Notes: generated from the letters alone by a model not told the origin. DNA of 8,592 nucleotides from QHXW01 sp035297145 (GCA_035297145.1 DATGZN010000048.1:1-8592), one strand, 5' to 3'; shown: positions 1-7,280, counted from the stretch's first letter. Program-made: numbers and translations.

Positions 1-356
1 TGATGCACGCTACAATCCACCCACGAATTGTGCCGAAGAGCCATATTTTCTTGTTCATCACTGCTTGGCGCGTTCTCGTTTCACGCCTTTTTCAAACTCG
101 GCGTTGCGGGGCGGTCAAGAAGCCAACGAGTATCCGTTGGAGTGAAGCGCTTTCCCTATCGGTCGGTGCCAGGGCTTTGGGAGCGAACTATAATCCCAAC
201 AATGTGGCAAACCAGGATGGCGGATTACTGGGTGAAAGAGCAAGACGCGACGACTGGCTATACCCGATTGCCCTCGGCGTGCAATACAACATCAATCCCA
301 ATGCCAGCGTGAACCTGGGATACTCATATGATCTGGCGGTTAATACCTACTAAATC

Positions 357-373
357 CACGGCCTCTGGCCGTG
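357..373. repeat. left terminal palindrome of the insertion
   Basis: CACGGCC, loop TCT, GGCCGTG: a perfect 7-bp stem with a 3-base loop. It shares all stem bases with the palindrome at 561-581, and only the middle loop base differs (TCT against TAT). It lies a few bases after the TAA that truncates the barrel protein. Confidence 0.7.
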
Positions 374-505
374 TGACCCGAAGAGCTTCGAGCGATCCGG
401 CGTGCTTCCTCCGGGAAAACGCCCTCGGCTTGGCATCCAGGGAGTTCTCCCCGGGGAAGCCTCTGCCGAGCACGGCGGAATGGCCTGGATCCGGCTGCCT
501 GCAAC

Positions 506-520
506 GCCCCCAACGGGGGC
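506..520. repeat. GC-rich hairpin within the insertion
   Basis: GCCCCC, loop AAC, GGGGGC: a 6-bp perfect stem. It is not followed by a T-run, so it is not a convincing intrinsic terminator. It is probably a structural part of the repeat element. Confidence 0.5.
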
Positions 521-534
521 TACCTCACGTAGAC

Positions 535-552
535 GGCCCCCTCGGGGGGGCC
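535..552. repeat. second GC-rich hairpin within the insertion
   Basis: GGCCCCC pairs with GGGGGCC across a 4-base TCGG loop, a 7-bp stem directly upstream of the right terminal palindrome. The trailing bases (TTCCTAAT) are only mildly T-rich, so a terminator function is weakly supported. Confidence 0.5.
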
Positions 553-560
553 TTCCTAAT

Positions 561-581
561 ACCACGGCCTATGGCCGTGGT
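561..581. repeat. right terminal palindrome of the insertion
   Basis: ACCACGGCC, loop TAT, GGCCGTGGT: a perfect 9-bp stem with a 3-base loop, the same core as 357-373. Barrel coding resumes within about 10 bases after it. Confidence 0.7.
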
Positions 582-735
582 TGGTTATTGAGCAGGGCGG
601 CCTCACCGGGCCGCAGTCGTTGACCTACGACCCCCGCACGTTCAACCATCAGGTGGTCTCCCTCGGGGCGACATTCAGGTTTTGATCGCCATTCACACAA
701 CCAACGGCAACTCGGGCTACCGACAATGCCGACAA

Positions 736-740
736 AGGAA
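736..740 (+). promoter_or_regulatory. ribosome binding site deciding the binding-protein start
   Basis: AGGAA, within AAAGGAAAG, lies 4-5 bases before ATG 745. It supports 745 over the in-frame TTG at 682, which overlaps the barrel stop codon. I see no convincing promoter or riboswitch in 686-744. Confidence 0.6.
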
Positions 741-744
741 AGTC

Positions 745-2031
745 ATGAAAATGAATTCTCGATTATTCGGTTATCAAGAGCTGGTTGGACTGGTTGTGGC
801 GATGCTGGTCTCCGGAGCGGCCCTGACCCTGACCACCGTTCTGGCGACGGGTTGCAAGCGCTCTGCCGAACCGGCCACACAGGCATCGGGTCCCCAAACA
901 GGGCCGGCATCCGGCCCGGCGTCAGCGGCCGTTCCCAAAGCCGAGGCGGAGAGCAAACTTGTTACTCTCAAGGTCGGCCATCTGCCCGTGACGGGGCATG
1001 CCAAATTCTTCGTTGCCAAGGAAGAAGGGTTCTTCAAGGCTGAAGGCCTGGACGTGGAGTTGGTGGAATTCACCAACTCGGCGGACGGCCTGGCCGCGCT
1101 CCGCGCCCACAAGCTTGATTTGGGCGCGTTCGGCACGACCGCGCCACTGGTGCATATCGCCAAAGGCGCGGACATCCGCATCATCGGCGGCGTCATGGGC
1201 GAGGATGCGGCCATCATCGCCACTCCCGAAAACGCAAAAATCATCAAGACCATCGCGGACTTCAAGGGCAAGAAGGTCGCCACGGTTCGCCTTGCGACGG
1301 GCGACGCCGTGTTCCGCGGCGCGCTGGATGAAGCCGGCTTGAACTGGAAGACCGACGTGCAGATCTTCGAGTTAAAGAACCCGCCGGCCGTGCTTGCGGC
1401 GGTGAAGTCCGGGCAGGTGGATGCCGGGGTCACCTGGGGCCCGCATGATATCACTGCCGAGGCGCAGGGACTTCAAGTCATCATCCGCAGCCGCTCGTTG
1501 CAGCCGGAGCATCCCTGCTGCCGCCTTACGGTCAACGCGAAGGATTTCCAGGAGCGGCCGGAGGTCTGGGGGCGGTTCATCCGCGCCTTTCTGCGGGCGG
1601 AGAAGTTCGCCAACGACAATCACGAGAAGACCCTGGACGACATCAGCAAGTATCTGAAGCTGGATCGCGCGTTGATCCAGAAAGCCTATTATGAAGGCTT
1701 CCTCGACCAGACTTCAGACCCGAATGTGACCGGCATCGACCGGTTTTGGAAGACAATGCTCAAGAGCGGCTTTGTCGAGTCCGACAAGGACATCACGCAG
1801 TTCGTGGACACGAAGATTTACGAAAAGGCTCTCAAGCAACTGGCCAGCGAAAGCCCCGACGACGCTTTCTGGAAGAAGCGCCTGGAGATCTTCGCGCAGC
1901 GAGACTCGGCAGCCGCGACAGTGCAGCTCAGGCAAGAGGCGCCGGCGATCCTTGTCAGGTCGACTGCGGGGGCAACTCAAATTCGTGCGACCCCCGCCAG
2001 CCTTGAAGTTCCGAATTGCTGCCAACAATGA
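745..2031 (+). CDS. NitT/TauT-family ABC transporter substrate-binding lipoprotein
   Basis: Periplasmic solute receptor of a TauA/SsuA/NMT1-like importer, 428 aa from ATG 745. The N-terminus is a long hydrophobic signal peptide with lipobox LATGC, placing the lipid-modified Cys at residue 37. A Pro/Ala/Ser-rich linker follows. The binding-protein fold starts near residue 74 with KVGHLPVTGHAKFFVAKEEG, then has GLDVELVEF, a DLGAFGTTAPL segment, GKKVATV and VDAGVTWGPHD, all typical of the family. An unusual HPCCR motif puts adjacent cysteines at 258-259. The last 40 or so residues (after the FAQRDS segment) look low-complexity and unconserved. An ATPase and a permease follow, so this is the receptor of a complete importer. 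The substrate cannot be read from sequence; family members bind sulfonates, nitrate, thiamine precursors and others. Context favours a methylated or sulfur compound (inference). Confidence 0.9.
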   Translation: MKMNSRLFGYQELVGLVVAMLVSGAALTLTTVLATGCKRSAEPATQASGPQTGPASGPASAAVPKAEAESKLVTLKVGHLPVTGHAKFFVAKEEGFFKAEGLDVELVEFTNSADGLAALRAHKLDLGAFGTTAPLVHIAKGADIRIIGGVMGEDAAIIATPENAKIIKTIADFKGKKVATVRLATGDAVFRGALDEAGLNWKTDVQIFELKNPPAVLAAVKSGQVDAGVTWGPHDITAEAQGLQVIIRSRSLQPEHPCCRLTVNAKDFQERPEVWGRFIRAFLRAEKFANDNHEKTLDDISKYLKLDRALIQKAYYEGFLDQTSDPNVTGIDRFWKTMLKSGFVESDKDITQFVDTKIYEKALKQLASESPDDAFWKKRLEIFAQRDSAAATVQLRQEAPAILVRSTAGATQIRATPASLEVPNCCQQ

Positions 2032-2060
2032 AATGAAGTTGGTTGGTTGATTGTTTCCGC

Positions 2061-2098
2061 AAGCCGCCACGGCGAGATTGTTTTTGCCGCGGCGGTTT
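2061..2098 (+). promoter_or_regulatory. stable intergenic hairpin between binding-protein and ATPase genes
   Basis: AAGCCGCCACGGC (2061-2073) pairs with GCCGCGGCGGTTT (2086-2098) across a 12-base loop, with one A-C mismatch and one G-T pair. No T-run of terminator length follows. Its position matches the hairpins that protect upstream mRNA or attenuate transcription in many ABC operons, giving more receptor than ATPase and permease. That role is inferred from position and structure. Confidence 0.45.
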
Positions 2099-2121
2099 CT
2101 CCGATTCAGGACTTCACAACC

Positions 2122-2973
2122 ATGAGCGCACTGGATACTCGACCGACGAATTGCACCGCCGCCGCCGGGCTCAAGGTGGAATCCCTGCGCTTTGCCTACA
2201 ACGGAACTCCGGTGCTGCTCGACATCAATCTGGCGATCGGGGAAGGCGAGTTTGTTTGCCTGCTCGGTCCCAGCGGTTGCGGTAAGACCACGCTCCTGCG
2301 CTTGCTGGCGGGGTTGGAGACGCCTTCGTCGGGGCATCTGTCCTGGAAAGGCCGGCCCATCACCGGGCCGTCATTGGAACGCGGCGTTGTCTTTCAGGAT
2401 TACTCCCTTTTCCCGTGGATGACCCTGGTCAACAACATCACGCTTGCGTTGGCCAAGTCGCACCCCGGAAAAGACAGGAAATGGCGATTGAACCTGGCCG
2501 CGGAATTCCTGGAGTTGGTCGGGCTGGCCGACGCCGCGCGCAAGCACCTTTTTGAACTTTCCGGCGGCATGCAGCAACGGGGCGCGATTGCGCGCACGTT
2601 GGCGATGGGATCACCGGTCTTGCTGATGGACGAACCCTTTGGCGCGCTCGATCCCGTCAACCGCGGCCGGCTGCAAAACCTCGTGCTCGACGTTTGGTCC
2701 GACGCCAATCCGCGAAAAACCGTGGTCTTCGTCACCCACGACATCGAGGAATCGCTCCATCTGGCGGATCGAGTTGTTATGCTCGGTTCGTCGCCGGGCA
2801 GAATTATCGATGAACTGCGCGTGCCGTTTGCGCGCCCGCGAGTCTGGCGCACCCTGATCCGTTCGCCGGAATTCCTTTCGTTGCGGGAGCGCATCGCCGA
2901 GCGCTTCCGCGAGGATACTTTGCAGCGCATCGAAGCCGAATCGGTGGTCGGCGGCGACGCGGAGGGCATCTGA
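2122..2973 (+). CDS. NitT/TauT-family ABC transporter ATP-binding protein (SsuB/TauB-like)
   Basis: Cytoplasmic ATPase that powers the importer, 283 aa. All nucleotide-binding motifs are intact: Walker A GPSGCGKTT (49-57), Q-loop in VVFQDYSLFPW, signature LSGGMQQR (146-153), Walker B with MDEP (169-172) and D-loop GALD, and switch histidine in VTHD (204-207). The LFPWMTLVNN segment after the Q-loop and the C-terminal RPR element are typical of the nitrate/sulfonate/taurine subfamily. ATG 2122 is chosen because homology begins just after it and AGGA lies at 2108-2111. The in-frame TTG at 2047 would place the start inside the intergenic hairpin region. The permease start follows the stop codon with no gap, which suggests translational coupling. 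Confidence 0.93.
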   Translation: MSALDTRPTNCTAAAGLKVESLRFAYNGTPVLLDINLAIGEGEFVCLLGPSGCGKTTLLRLLAGLETPSSGHLSWKGRPITGPSLERGVVFQDYSLFPWMTLVNNITLALAKSHPGKDRKWRLNLAAEFLELVGLADAARKHLFELSGGMQQRGAIARTLAMGSPVLLMDEPFGALDPVNRGRLQNLVLDVWSDANPRKTVVFVTHDIEESLHLADRVVMLGSSPGRIIDELRVPFARPRVWRTLIRSPEFLSLRERIAERFREDTLQRIEAESVVGGDAEGI

Positions 2974-3831
2974 GTGAAGGCAGTCATGGCGAAATCGCCT
3001 ATCATTCCCTCCGTGAGCTTCCCGACCGCCTCGCGGTTGCCGGCGAAGAAAGCGTCCAAACCTTCTGGTATTCGCCGGAACTCCTGGTGGCGTTTGCAGG
3101 GCAAGGAAGGCGTATTATTTCTGCTCGGGATCGTGCTGCTCTGGCAGTTCGCCAGTTCCTCGATTCATTTTTCGGGCGACTATCTGTTCCCATCGCCGGC
3201 GGTGACGCTGAAAGCATTGTGGGGGTCGCTGCCGGAACTCCTTAAAGACACGTGGTCATCCCTGCTTGTTCTCCTTCCCGGCTATGCCCTGGCGGCGGTC
3301 GCGGGGATCGTATGGGGATTGGTGGTAGGCACGATCCCGTGGGTGAGCCGGATGTTTTCGCCGTTCGCGCGTTTTGCCTCGCCCGTGCCGCCGACTATTT
3401 ACGTTCCGTATGCCATTGCAATGCTGCCCACGTTCCGAACCGCCGCCGGTTTCGTGGTTTTCGTGGGCGCGTTCTGGCCGATCTTTTTGAACACCGCCGC
3501 CGGCGCGGCGTCGTTGCCGCAACGTCATCGCGACAACGCCCGCATTCTCGGGTTGAAACCAAGGGAATACCTGTGGCGGATCGTGTTCCCGTCGTCGCTG
3601 CCGCACATTTTCTCGGGGATGAGCGTCGGGCTCGTGTTCTCCTTCATCATGCTGACGGTGGCGGAGCTTTTCGGCGCCAGCGCCGGCCTGGGCCGCTTCG
3701 TGCAGCTTTACGCCGACTACGCCGATTATCCCCGAATGGTCGCCGGCATTCTCTACACCGGCGTGGTGGTGATGGCAGCCATGGAGCTGCTCGAACAAAT
3801 CAAGCGTCGATCGCTGTTTTGGATGAAGTAG
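2974..3831 (+). CDS. NitT/TauT-family ABC transporter permease (SsuC/TauC-like)
   Basis: Inner-membrane permease of the importer, 285 aa from GTG 2974, which abuts the ATPase stop and has GGAGGG at 2961-2966. ATG 2986, preceded by AAGG, is a credible alternative start. Hydrophobic segments lie near residues 46-62, 97-121, 157-178, 215-234 and 255-273, consistent with a BPD_transp_1 permease. The cytoplasmic EAA-type loop that docks on the ATPase spans about 178-212 and includes RILGLKPREYLWRIVFPSSL. YLFPSPAVTL after the first membrane segment is characteristic of SsuC/TauC proteins. It should form a homodimer with two ATPase subunits. The frame is clean and nothing looks missing. Confidence 0.92.
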   Translation: MKAVMAKSPIIPSVSFPTASRLPAKKASKPSGIRRNSWWRLQGKEGVLFLLGIVLLWQFASSSIHFSGDYLFPSPAVTLKALWGSLPELLKDTWSSLLVLLPGYALAAVAGIVWGLVVGTIPWVSRMFSPFARFASPVPPTIYVPYAIAMLPTFRTAAGFVVFVGAFWPIFLNTAAGAASLPQRHRDNARILGLKPREYLWRIVFPSSLPHIFSGMSVGLVFSFIMLTVAELFGASAGLGRFVQLYADYADYPRMVAGILYTGVVVMAAMELLEQIKRRSLFWMK

Positions 3832-3862
3832 ACCAGAAAAAGTGAAAGGAACAGGCGTTGCC

Positions 3863-4903
3863 GTGACATCCAAAGAGATCATCCAGCGGGTCATCAAGCT
3901 CGAAAAGACGCCGCGCCTGTCCGTGTCTCTGCTTTCCGCTGGAGCCTGGACGTTGAACCAAAGCGGACTGACGCTCGAACAGGCGCTGGCCGTCGGCCCG
4001 CAGCGGATCGCCGAAAGCATCGCCAAAACCAACGAGATTGTCGGCTGCGACATCGTCTGGCCCGGCTCGGGCTATCATAATCTCGCCATCCGGGGGATTG
4101 GCGGGCGCATTAAGTTTCGCGTCAAAGGCACCCCCGATGTGCAGGAGCCGATCTTGCGCGATAACTGGGCCGCCGAGCAAATCTCCACCAAGCGCGTCCA
4201 GGAGGACAGGGGCATCCGCGTGCTAGTCGAGGCGGCGCGTCTCCTGTCCAAATCCATCGGCGACAAGACGGTGGTCGGCACCAGTCAGTGGGCGCCATTC
4301 ACCTTGGGCGGCATGGCCTTCGGGGTGGAAAACCTCATGCGCGGCGCCCGCAAAGACAAGGCCACAGTGCATGCAGTCATGGAGTTTGCCGCCGATCTAT
4401 GCTTTGACTATCTGGAGCCGTTTATTGACGCCGGGGTTTCGATGATCTCGCTGGCCGACCCGACCGCTTCGGGCGATCTCATCTCCCGCGAGCAGTTCAT
4501 TGAGTTCTCCTTCCCGTATCTCAAGCGAGTTGCCGACAGAATCCGTGCCCGCGGCGTCTGGGTGATCGTTCATATCTGCGGGAACACGACTAATCGCCTG
4601 GACCGCATTCCTGAAACCGGCGCCCAGATCATGTCCGTTGATTACAAGGTTGCCCTTTCCGACGCGCGCCGCATTCTGGACGGCAAGATCGCTTTTGCGG
4701 GCAACCTGAATCCCGTGACCATCATGCAGAAAGAAACCGCTGAGGGCGTCGCGGCGGCAAGCCGCGACGCCATTGGCAAAGCCCTCAGCCAGTCCGGCGC
4801 CGCCGCTGGCTACATTCTCATGCCCGGTTGCGATATCCCTCCGAGTGTGCCGATTGAAAACGTCAAAACCATGGTCCAAACCGCACACGCGTATCCCCTG
4901 TGA
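3863..4903 (+). CDS. MtaA/CmuA-type methyltransferase (uroporphyrinogen decarboxylase superfamily)
   Basis: 346 aa from GTG 3863. The N-terminus MTSKEIIQRVIKLEKTPRLS matches the usual start of the family; an upstream GTG at 3842 would add seven residues. The family is a TIM barrel. Members of this branch move a methyl group between a corrinoid and a thiol (coenzyme M in methanogens) using zinc to activate the thiol. The zinc motif is present: H237-x-C239 in VHICGNT and C323 in MPGCDIPPSVP. That favours a methyltransferase over a haem-pathway decarboxylase. Other family-like segments are VENLMRG, the SLADPTASGDLIS region and FAGNLNPV. No corrinoid protein or substrate-specific methyltransferase is encoded in the window, so methyl donor and thiol acceptor are unknown. 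It sits 11 to 31 bases after the permease and 18 before metY, so it is probably cotranscribed. Confidence 0.85.
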   Translation: MTSKEIIQRVIKLEKTPRLSVSLLSAGAWTLNQSGLTLEQALAVGPQRIAESIAKTNEIVGCDIVWPGSGYHNLAIRGIGGRIKFRVKGTPDVQEPILRDNWAAEQISTKRVQEDRGIRVLVEAARLLSKSIGDKTVVGTSQWAPFTLGGMAFGVENLMRGARKDKATVHAVMEFAADLCFDYLEPFIDAGVSMISLADPTASGDLISREQFIEFSFPYLKRVADRIRARGVWVIVHICGNTTNRLDRIPETGAQIMSVDYKVALSDARRILDGKIAFAGNLNPVTIMQKETAEGVAAASRDAIGKALSQSGAAAGYILMPGCDIPPSVPIENVKTMVQTAHAYPL

Positions 4904-4921
4904 TGCCAGGATCGTTTTTAT

Positions 4922-6241
4922 ATGAGCAAGACAAAAATCAAAAAAACCGAAGTCAAAACACCCGCGGACTGGGGAAAAGGCACCATTTGCATCCAGGCCG
5001 GCTACACCCCGAAAGTGGGAGAACCCCGCATCCTGCCCATCTTTCAATCCACCACCTACAAGTATGAGGACATCGATCAGGTCGAGCGCCTGTTCGCATT
5101 GAAAGAGGTCGGCTTCAAATATACCCGGACCGGCAACCCCACCGTGGCCGCGTTTGAACAGAAGATTACTCAGTTGGAGGGCGGCGTCGGCGCGGTGGCG
5201 CAGGCGTCGGGCCAGGCCGCGACGCTCCTGGCCATTAGTAATCTCTGCCGAGCCGGCGACCATATCGTATCCACTTCGACTATCTATGGCGGCTCCTACA
5301 CCCTGTTTAACAACACGCTCAAAAAATACGGAGTCCAAGTCACCTTCATTGATCCCGAAGCTCCCGAAAAGGAGATTCAGACGGCATTCAAGCCCAGTAC
5401 AAAAGTTCTGTTCGCCGAGACCATCGGCAATCCCGGTTTGGGCATTCTCGATTTCGATAAGTTTGCCATACTGGCCCGGAAAAACGATGTGCCCTTCATC
5501 GCCGACAACACGTTGGCCACCCCGTGCCTATGCAACCCATTCAAACTGGGCGCCAATATCGTCATTCACTCGGCGACCAAGTACATCGACGGTCATGCGA
5601 CCAGCCTGGGCGGCGTGGTCATCGACGGCGGCAATTACGACTGGACCAACGGCAAGTTCCCCGATCTGACGGAGCCTGATCCGAGTTATCACGGTGTGCG
5701 TTATGTCGAGTCGTTTAAGAATGCCGCCTACATCTCCAAGGCCCGCGCCCAGTTCCTCAGGGACTTTGGCGCCTGCCTGAGCCCCTTCAACGCGTTTCTG
5801 TTCAATCTGGGCCTGGAGACGCTCCACTTGCGCATGGAACAGCACAGCAGGAATGCGCTGGCCCTGGCCAAGTTCCTCAAGCGCCACCGGCAGGTCAATT
5901 GGGTCGTTTATCCGGGACTCGAAGGCCATCCGAGCTATCCCCGAATCCGGAAGTATTTCCTGAAAAACGCCGCCAGCGGAATTCTCACCTTCGGTCTCAA
6001 AGGCGATGCCCAGGTTACCCGAGCCTTTGTTAAGAACCTCAAGGTCGCCGCGCTGGTCGTTCACATCGGCGACGCCCGAACCAGCGTGCTGCATCCGGGC
6101 ACCAGCACGCACGCCCAGATGACTCCCGAACAACAACTCAGCGCCGGCATCACCCCCGACATGATACGGGTCTCCGTCGGCATCGAGGACGTGAAAGACC
6201 TGATCGCTGATTTCGATCAGGCTCTTAGGAGCATCCAATGA
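4922..6241 (+). CDS. metY: O-acetylhomoserine sulfhydrylase (O-acetylhomoserine aminocarboxypropyltransferase)
   Basis: PLP enzyme of the Cys/Met metabolism family, 439 aa, the length usual for MetY and longer than cystathionine synthases and lyases. It makes homocysteine from O-acetylhomoserine and sulfide, and many members also accept methanethiol to give methionine directly. Visible motifs are TICIQAGYTP near the N-terminus, IFQSTTYKYED, the cofactor-phosphate segment YTRTGNPT (67-74), the ASGQAA segment, and the PLP lysine K220 in HSATKYIDGH. The long GNYDWTNGKFP insertion, HPSYP and the LHPGTSTHAQMTPEQQ region are hallmark MetY features. SVGIEDVKDLIADFDQAL closes the protein. Start ATG 4922 has AGGA at 4908-4911. 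The stop overlaps the next start (ATGA). Methionine gamma-lyase is the main alternative but fits less well in length and insertions. Confidence 0.92.
   Translation: MSKTKIKKTEVKTPADWGKGTICIQAGYTPKVGEPRILPIFQSTTYKYEDIDQVERLFALKEVGFKYTRTGNPTVAAFEQKITQLEGGVGAVAQASGQAATLLAISNLCRAGDHIVSTSTIYGGSYTLFNNTLKKYGVQVTFIDPEAPEKEIQTAFKPSTKVLFAETIGNPGLGILDFDKFAILARKNDVPFIADNTLATPCLCNPFKLGANIVIHSATKYIDGHATSLGGVVIDGGNYDWTNGKFPDLTEPDPSYHGVRYVESFKNAAYISKARAQFLRDFGACLSPFNAFLFNLGLETLHLRMEQHSRNALALAKFLKRHRQVNWVVYPGLEGHPSYPRIRKYFLKNAASGILTFGLKGDAQVTRAFVKNLKVAALVVHIGDARTSVLHPGTSTHAQMTPEQQLSAGITPDMIRVSVGIEDVKDLIADFDQALRSIQ
6227..6231 (+). promoter_or_regulatory. ribosome binding site supporting the coupled start at 6238
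   Basis: AGGAG lies six bases before ATG 6238, whose ATGA overlaps the metY stop. It favours 6238 over ATG 6265, which has only a weak GGAAA upstream. Confidence 0.6.
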
Positions 6242-7280
6242 TCGGTCCTTTCCACGGAAACATTATGCCTGCTCAAACTCCTGCATCCCGCTCCATTTCG
6301 TCCGCTGCGCCCAAGGCGTTGGCGTCCATCGACGTGCCTACCGAAGCTTATTTGAAGCTGAATAAGGCGGCGCGAATTAAACGGCGCCTTACCATCACCC
6401 TGTCCAGCCATTCTTACGTCCCGAGAATCAACGACCTGCAAAGCGATTGGGTGGCTCAGGTGGCCGCTCCGGCGTTCAAACTCTTTCGCCGCCAACGCGG
6501 GGATGCCGCCATCGGGTCGTTTTGCTCGATCGGGACGGGCTCGGGGTGGACGTCCTCGCTGCGGTCGAGATTCTGGGCGCCAGGCGCGTCGGGTTGACGG
6601 ACGTGCACGAGGATGTGGTCGCCATCGCCGCCGACAACGTCTCGCGCAACCATCTGGCTTCCCACCCGATTGCGATCGAGGCGGGCTGTGGTGATCTGCT
6701 CGAGCCGCTCCGTCCTTTCAAAGCCCACTATGACTTGATCTACGAAAATCTTCCCAACGTCCCGCTGCCCAGCGACAATGAGATTGCCACGGATCGGAAG
6801 AGTTCAACCCATCTCGCGCCGCGAAAGGAAAAACTGCCCGAGCTGGTCAGTAACCAAATGCTCGACCTCCATTATCTTGCGCTGTTGCAGGCAAAGGATT
6901 TTTTGCTTCCGGGCGGCGCTGTCCTTTCGATTTTGGGAGGCAGAGTGCCCCTGCACGTGTTTCTTTCCCTGGGAGCCCTTGCCGGCTACTCCTGCTCTTT
7001 CCTGACCTACACCTGGAAAGTCCAGGCCGATCCAGAAGAGATGATTCGCGATCATGCCCGCAAGCAGAAAGAGGGCTTTGGCCCCTTCTACTATTACCGC
7101 GCCGAAATCCTGGAAAACGCCTTTGCCGCAATCGATGTCGACGCCTCTGGCATGAACGCGATTGAAATCGAACGGTCGCTGTTGCCCGAACGTATCGACG
7201 CCGTCAGTGCCTATGACGCTTTGGGAAACGGCGAGAGAATCGGACACACGGTCGCCATTCTTAAATCCGAACTGAAATAA
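6238..7280 (+). CDS. class I SAM-dependent methyltransferase, MMT/MmtN-like, one frameshift
   Basis: The product is about 347 aa once one base is restored. Residues 1-103 read in one frame up to SAM motif I, IGTGSG (98-103, ending at 6546). The sequence then continues in the -1 frame with VDVLAAVEILGARRVGLTDV to the stop at 7280. The shift falls in a GGGG run (6543-6546), and one missing G would explain it. The acidic residue after strand 2 is in LTDVHED. The fourth motif is ENLPNVPLP (170-178), not NPPY/DPPY. Further on come ILGGRVP (GGR at 234-236), TYTWKVQADPEEMI and FGPFYYYR. These features resemble the methyltransferase domain of plant methionine S-methyltransferase (IPQI..P, NMGGRP, ..WQTKI.QA.DTDI, F.FF) and so bacterial MmtN, recalled without alignment. 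The likely reaction is S- or N-methylation of a small amino acid such as methionine. Family is fairly sure; substrate is not. Confidence 0.65.

Larger units (their letters stand above)
351..589. mobile_element. hairpin-rich non-coding insertion inside the barrel gene (REP/MITE-like)
   Basis: About 239 bases separate the two halves of the barrel reading frame. No convincing protein is encoded here. The segment begins and ends with nearly identical short palindromes (357-373 and 561-581) and carries two further GC-rich hairpins (506-520 and 535-552). That architecture resembles paired REP elements (REPINs) or other non-autonomous palindromic repeats mobilised in trans. No clear target-site duplication is visible. 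A TAATACC heptamer precedes both terminal palindromes (around 341-347 and 557-563), which may mark repeat units rather than a duplication. The exact edges are uncertain by about 10 bases. Mobility is inferred from the split reading frame, not shown. Confidence 0.5.
1..685 (+). pseudogene. outer-membrane beta-barrel protein, C-terminal part, frame-disrupted and interrupted
   Basis: This is the C-terminal end of an outer-membrane barrel gene that probably begins left of the window. The clearest stretch is about 138-350, reading WSEALSLSVGARALGANYNP and later DDWLYPIALGVQYNINPNAS and NLGYSYDLAVNTY, with alternating polar/hydrophobic strands. An in-frame TAA follows at 351-353. From 590 another frame resumes with EQGGLTGPQSL, then HQVVSLGATFRF and TGA at 683-685, which is a classic last strand ending in Phe. 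Joining the halves across 351-589 gives two strands and a loop, so the intervening DNA looks inserted. Upstream of 138 barrel-like peptides occur in other frames (HAFFKLGVAG around 85-110, GGQEANEYPLE at 110-142), implying at least two more frame changes. Decay or sequence error could both explain this. The barrel call is family resemblance only; its function is unknown. Confidence 0.6.

Noticed and set aside
351..589. CRISPR array or tandem repeat array
   Set aside because: Only two related palindromes, about 200 bases apart, without regularly spaced direct repeats or spacers.
328..591. Small open frames inside the insertion on both strands
   Set aside because: Their translations are Pro/Arg/Gly-rich products of hairpin sequence without ribosome sites or family features.
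682..744. Extended TTG start for the binding protein
   Set aside because: It would place 21 polar residues before the signal peptide and overlap the barrel stop; ATG 745 has a good ribosome site.
774..1454. Minus-strand open frame opposite the binding-protein gene
   Set aside because: Low-complexity translation without domains; a codon-bias shadow of the real gene.
2047..2121. Extended TTG start for the ATPase
   Set aside because: The extra residues match nothing in the family and the stretch is occupied by the hairpin; ATG 2122 fits homology.
3863..4903. Haem-pathway uroporphyrinogen decarboxylase (HemE)
   Set aside because: The HxC...C zinc motif and the transport/metY context point to the MtaA/CmuA methyltransferase branch, and the HemE N-terminal RQAGR-type signature is absent.
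4397..5338. Minus-strand open frame of 313 codons opposite the methyltransferase and metY genes
   Set aside because: It spans two confidently assigned genes and their junction and has no recognisable family features.
5528..6238. Minus-strand open frame opposite metY
   Set aside because: Shadow frame in GC-biased coding sequence; metY is unambiguous.
6535..6555. Programmed -1 frameshift in the methyltransferase gene
   Set aside because: No standard X XXY YYZ slippery heptamer in the right phase and no obvious downstream stimulator; a missing G is simpler, and neighbouring genes show similar indels.
6238..7280. DNA or protein N-methyltransferase
   Set aside because: The NPPY/DPPY catalytic motif is replaced by ENLPNVP, and downstream elements fit the MMT-like family better.
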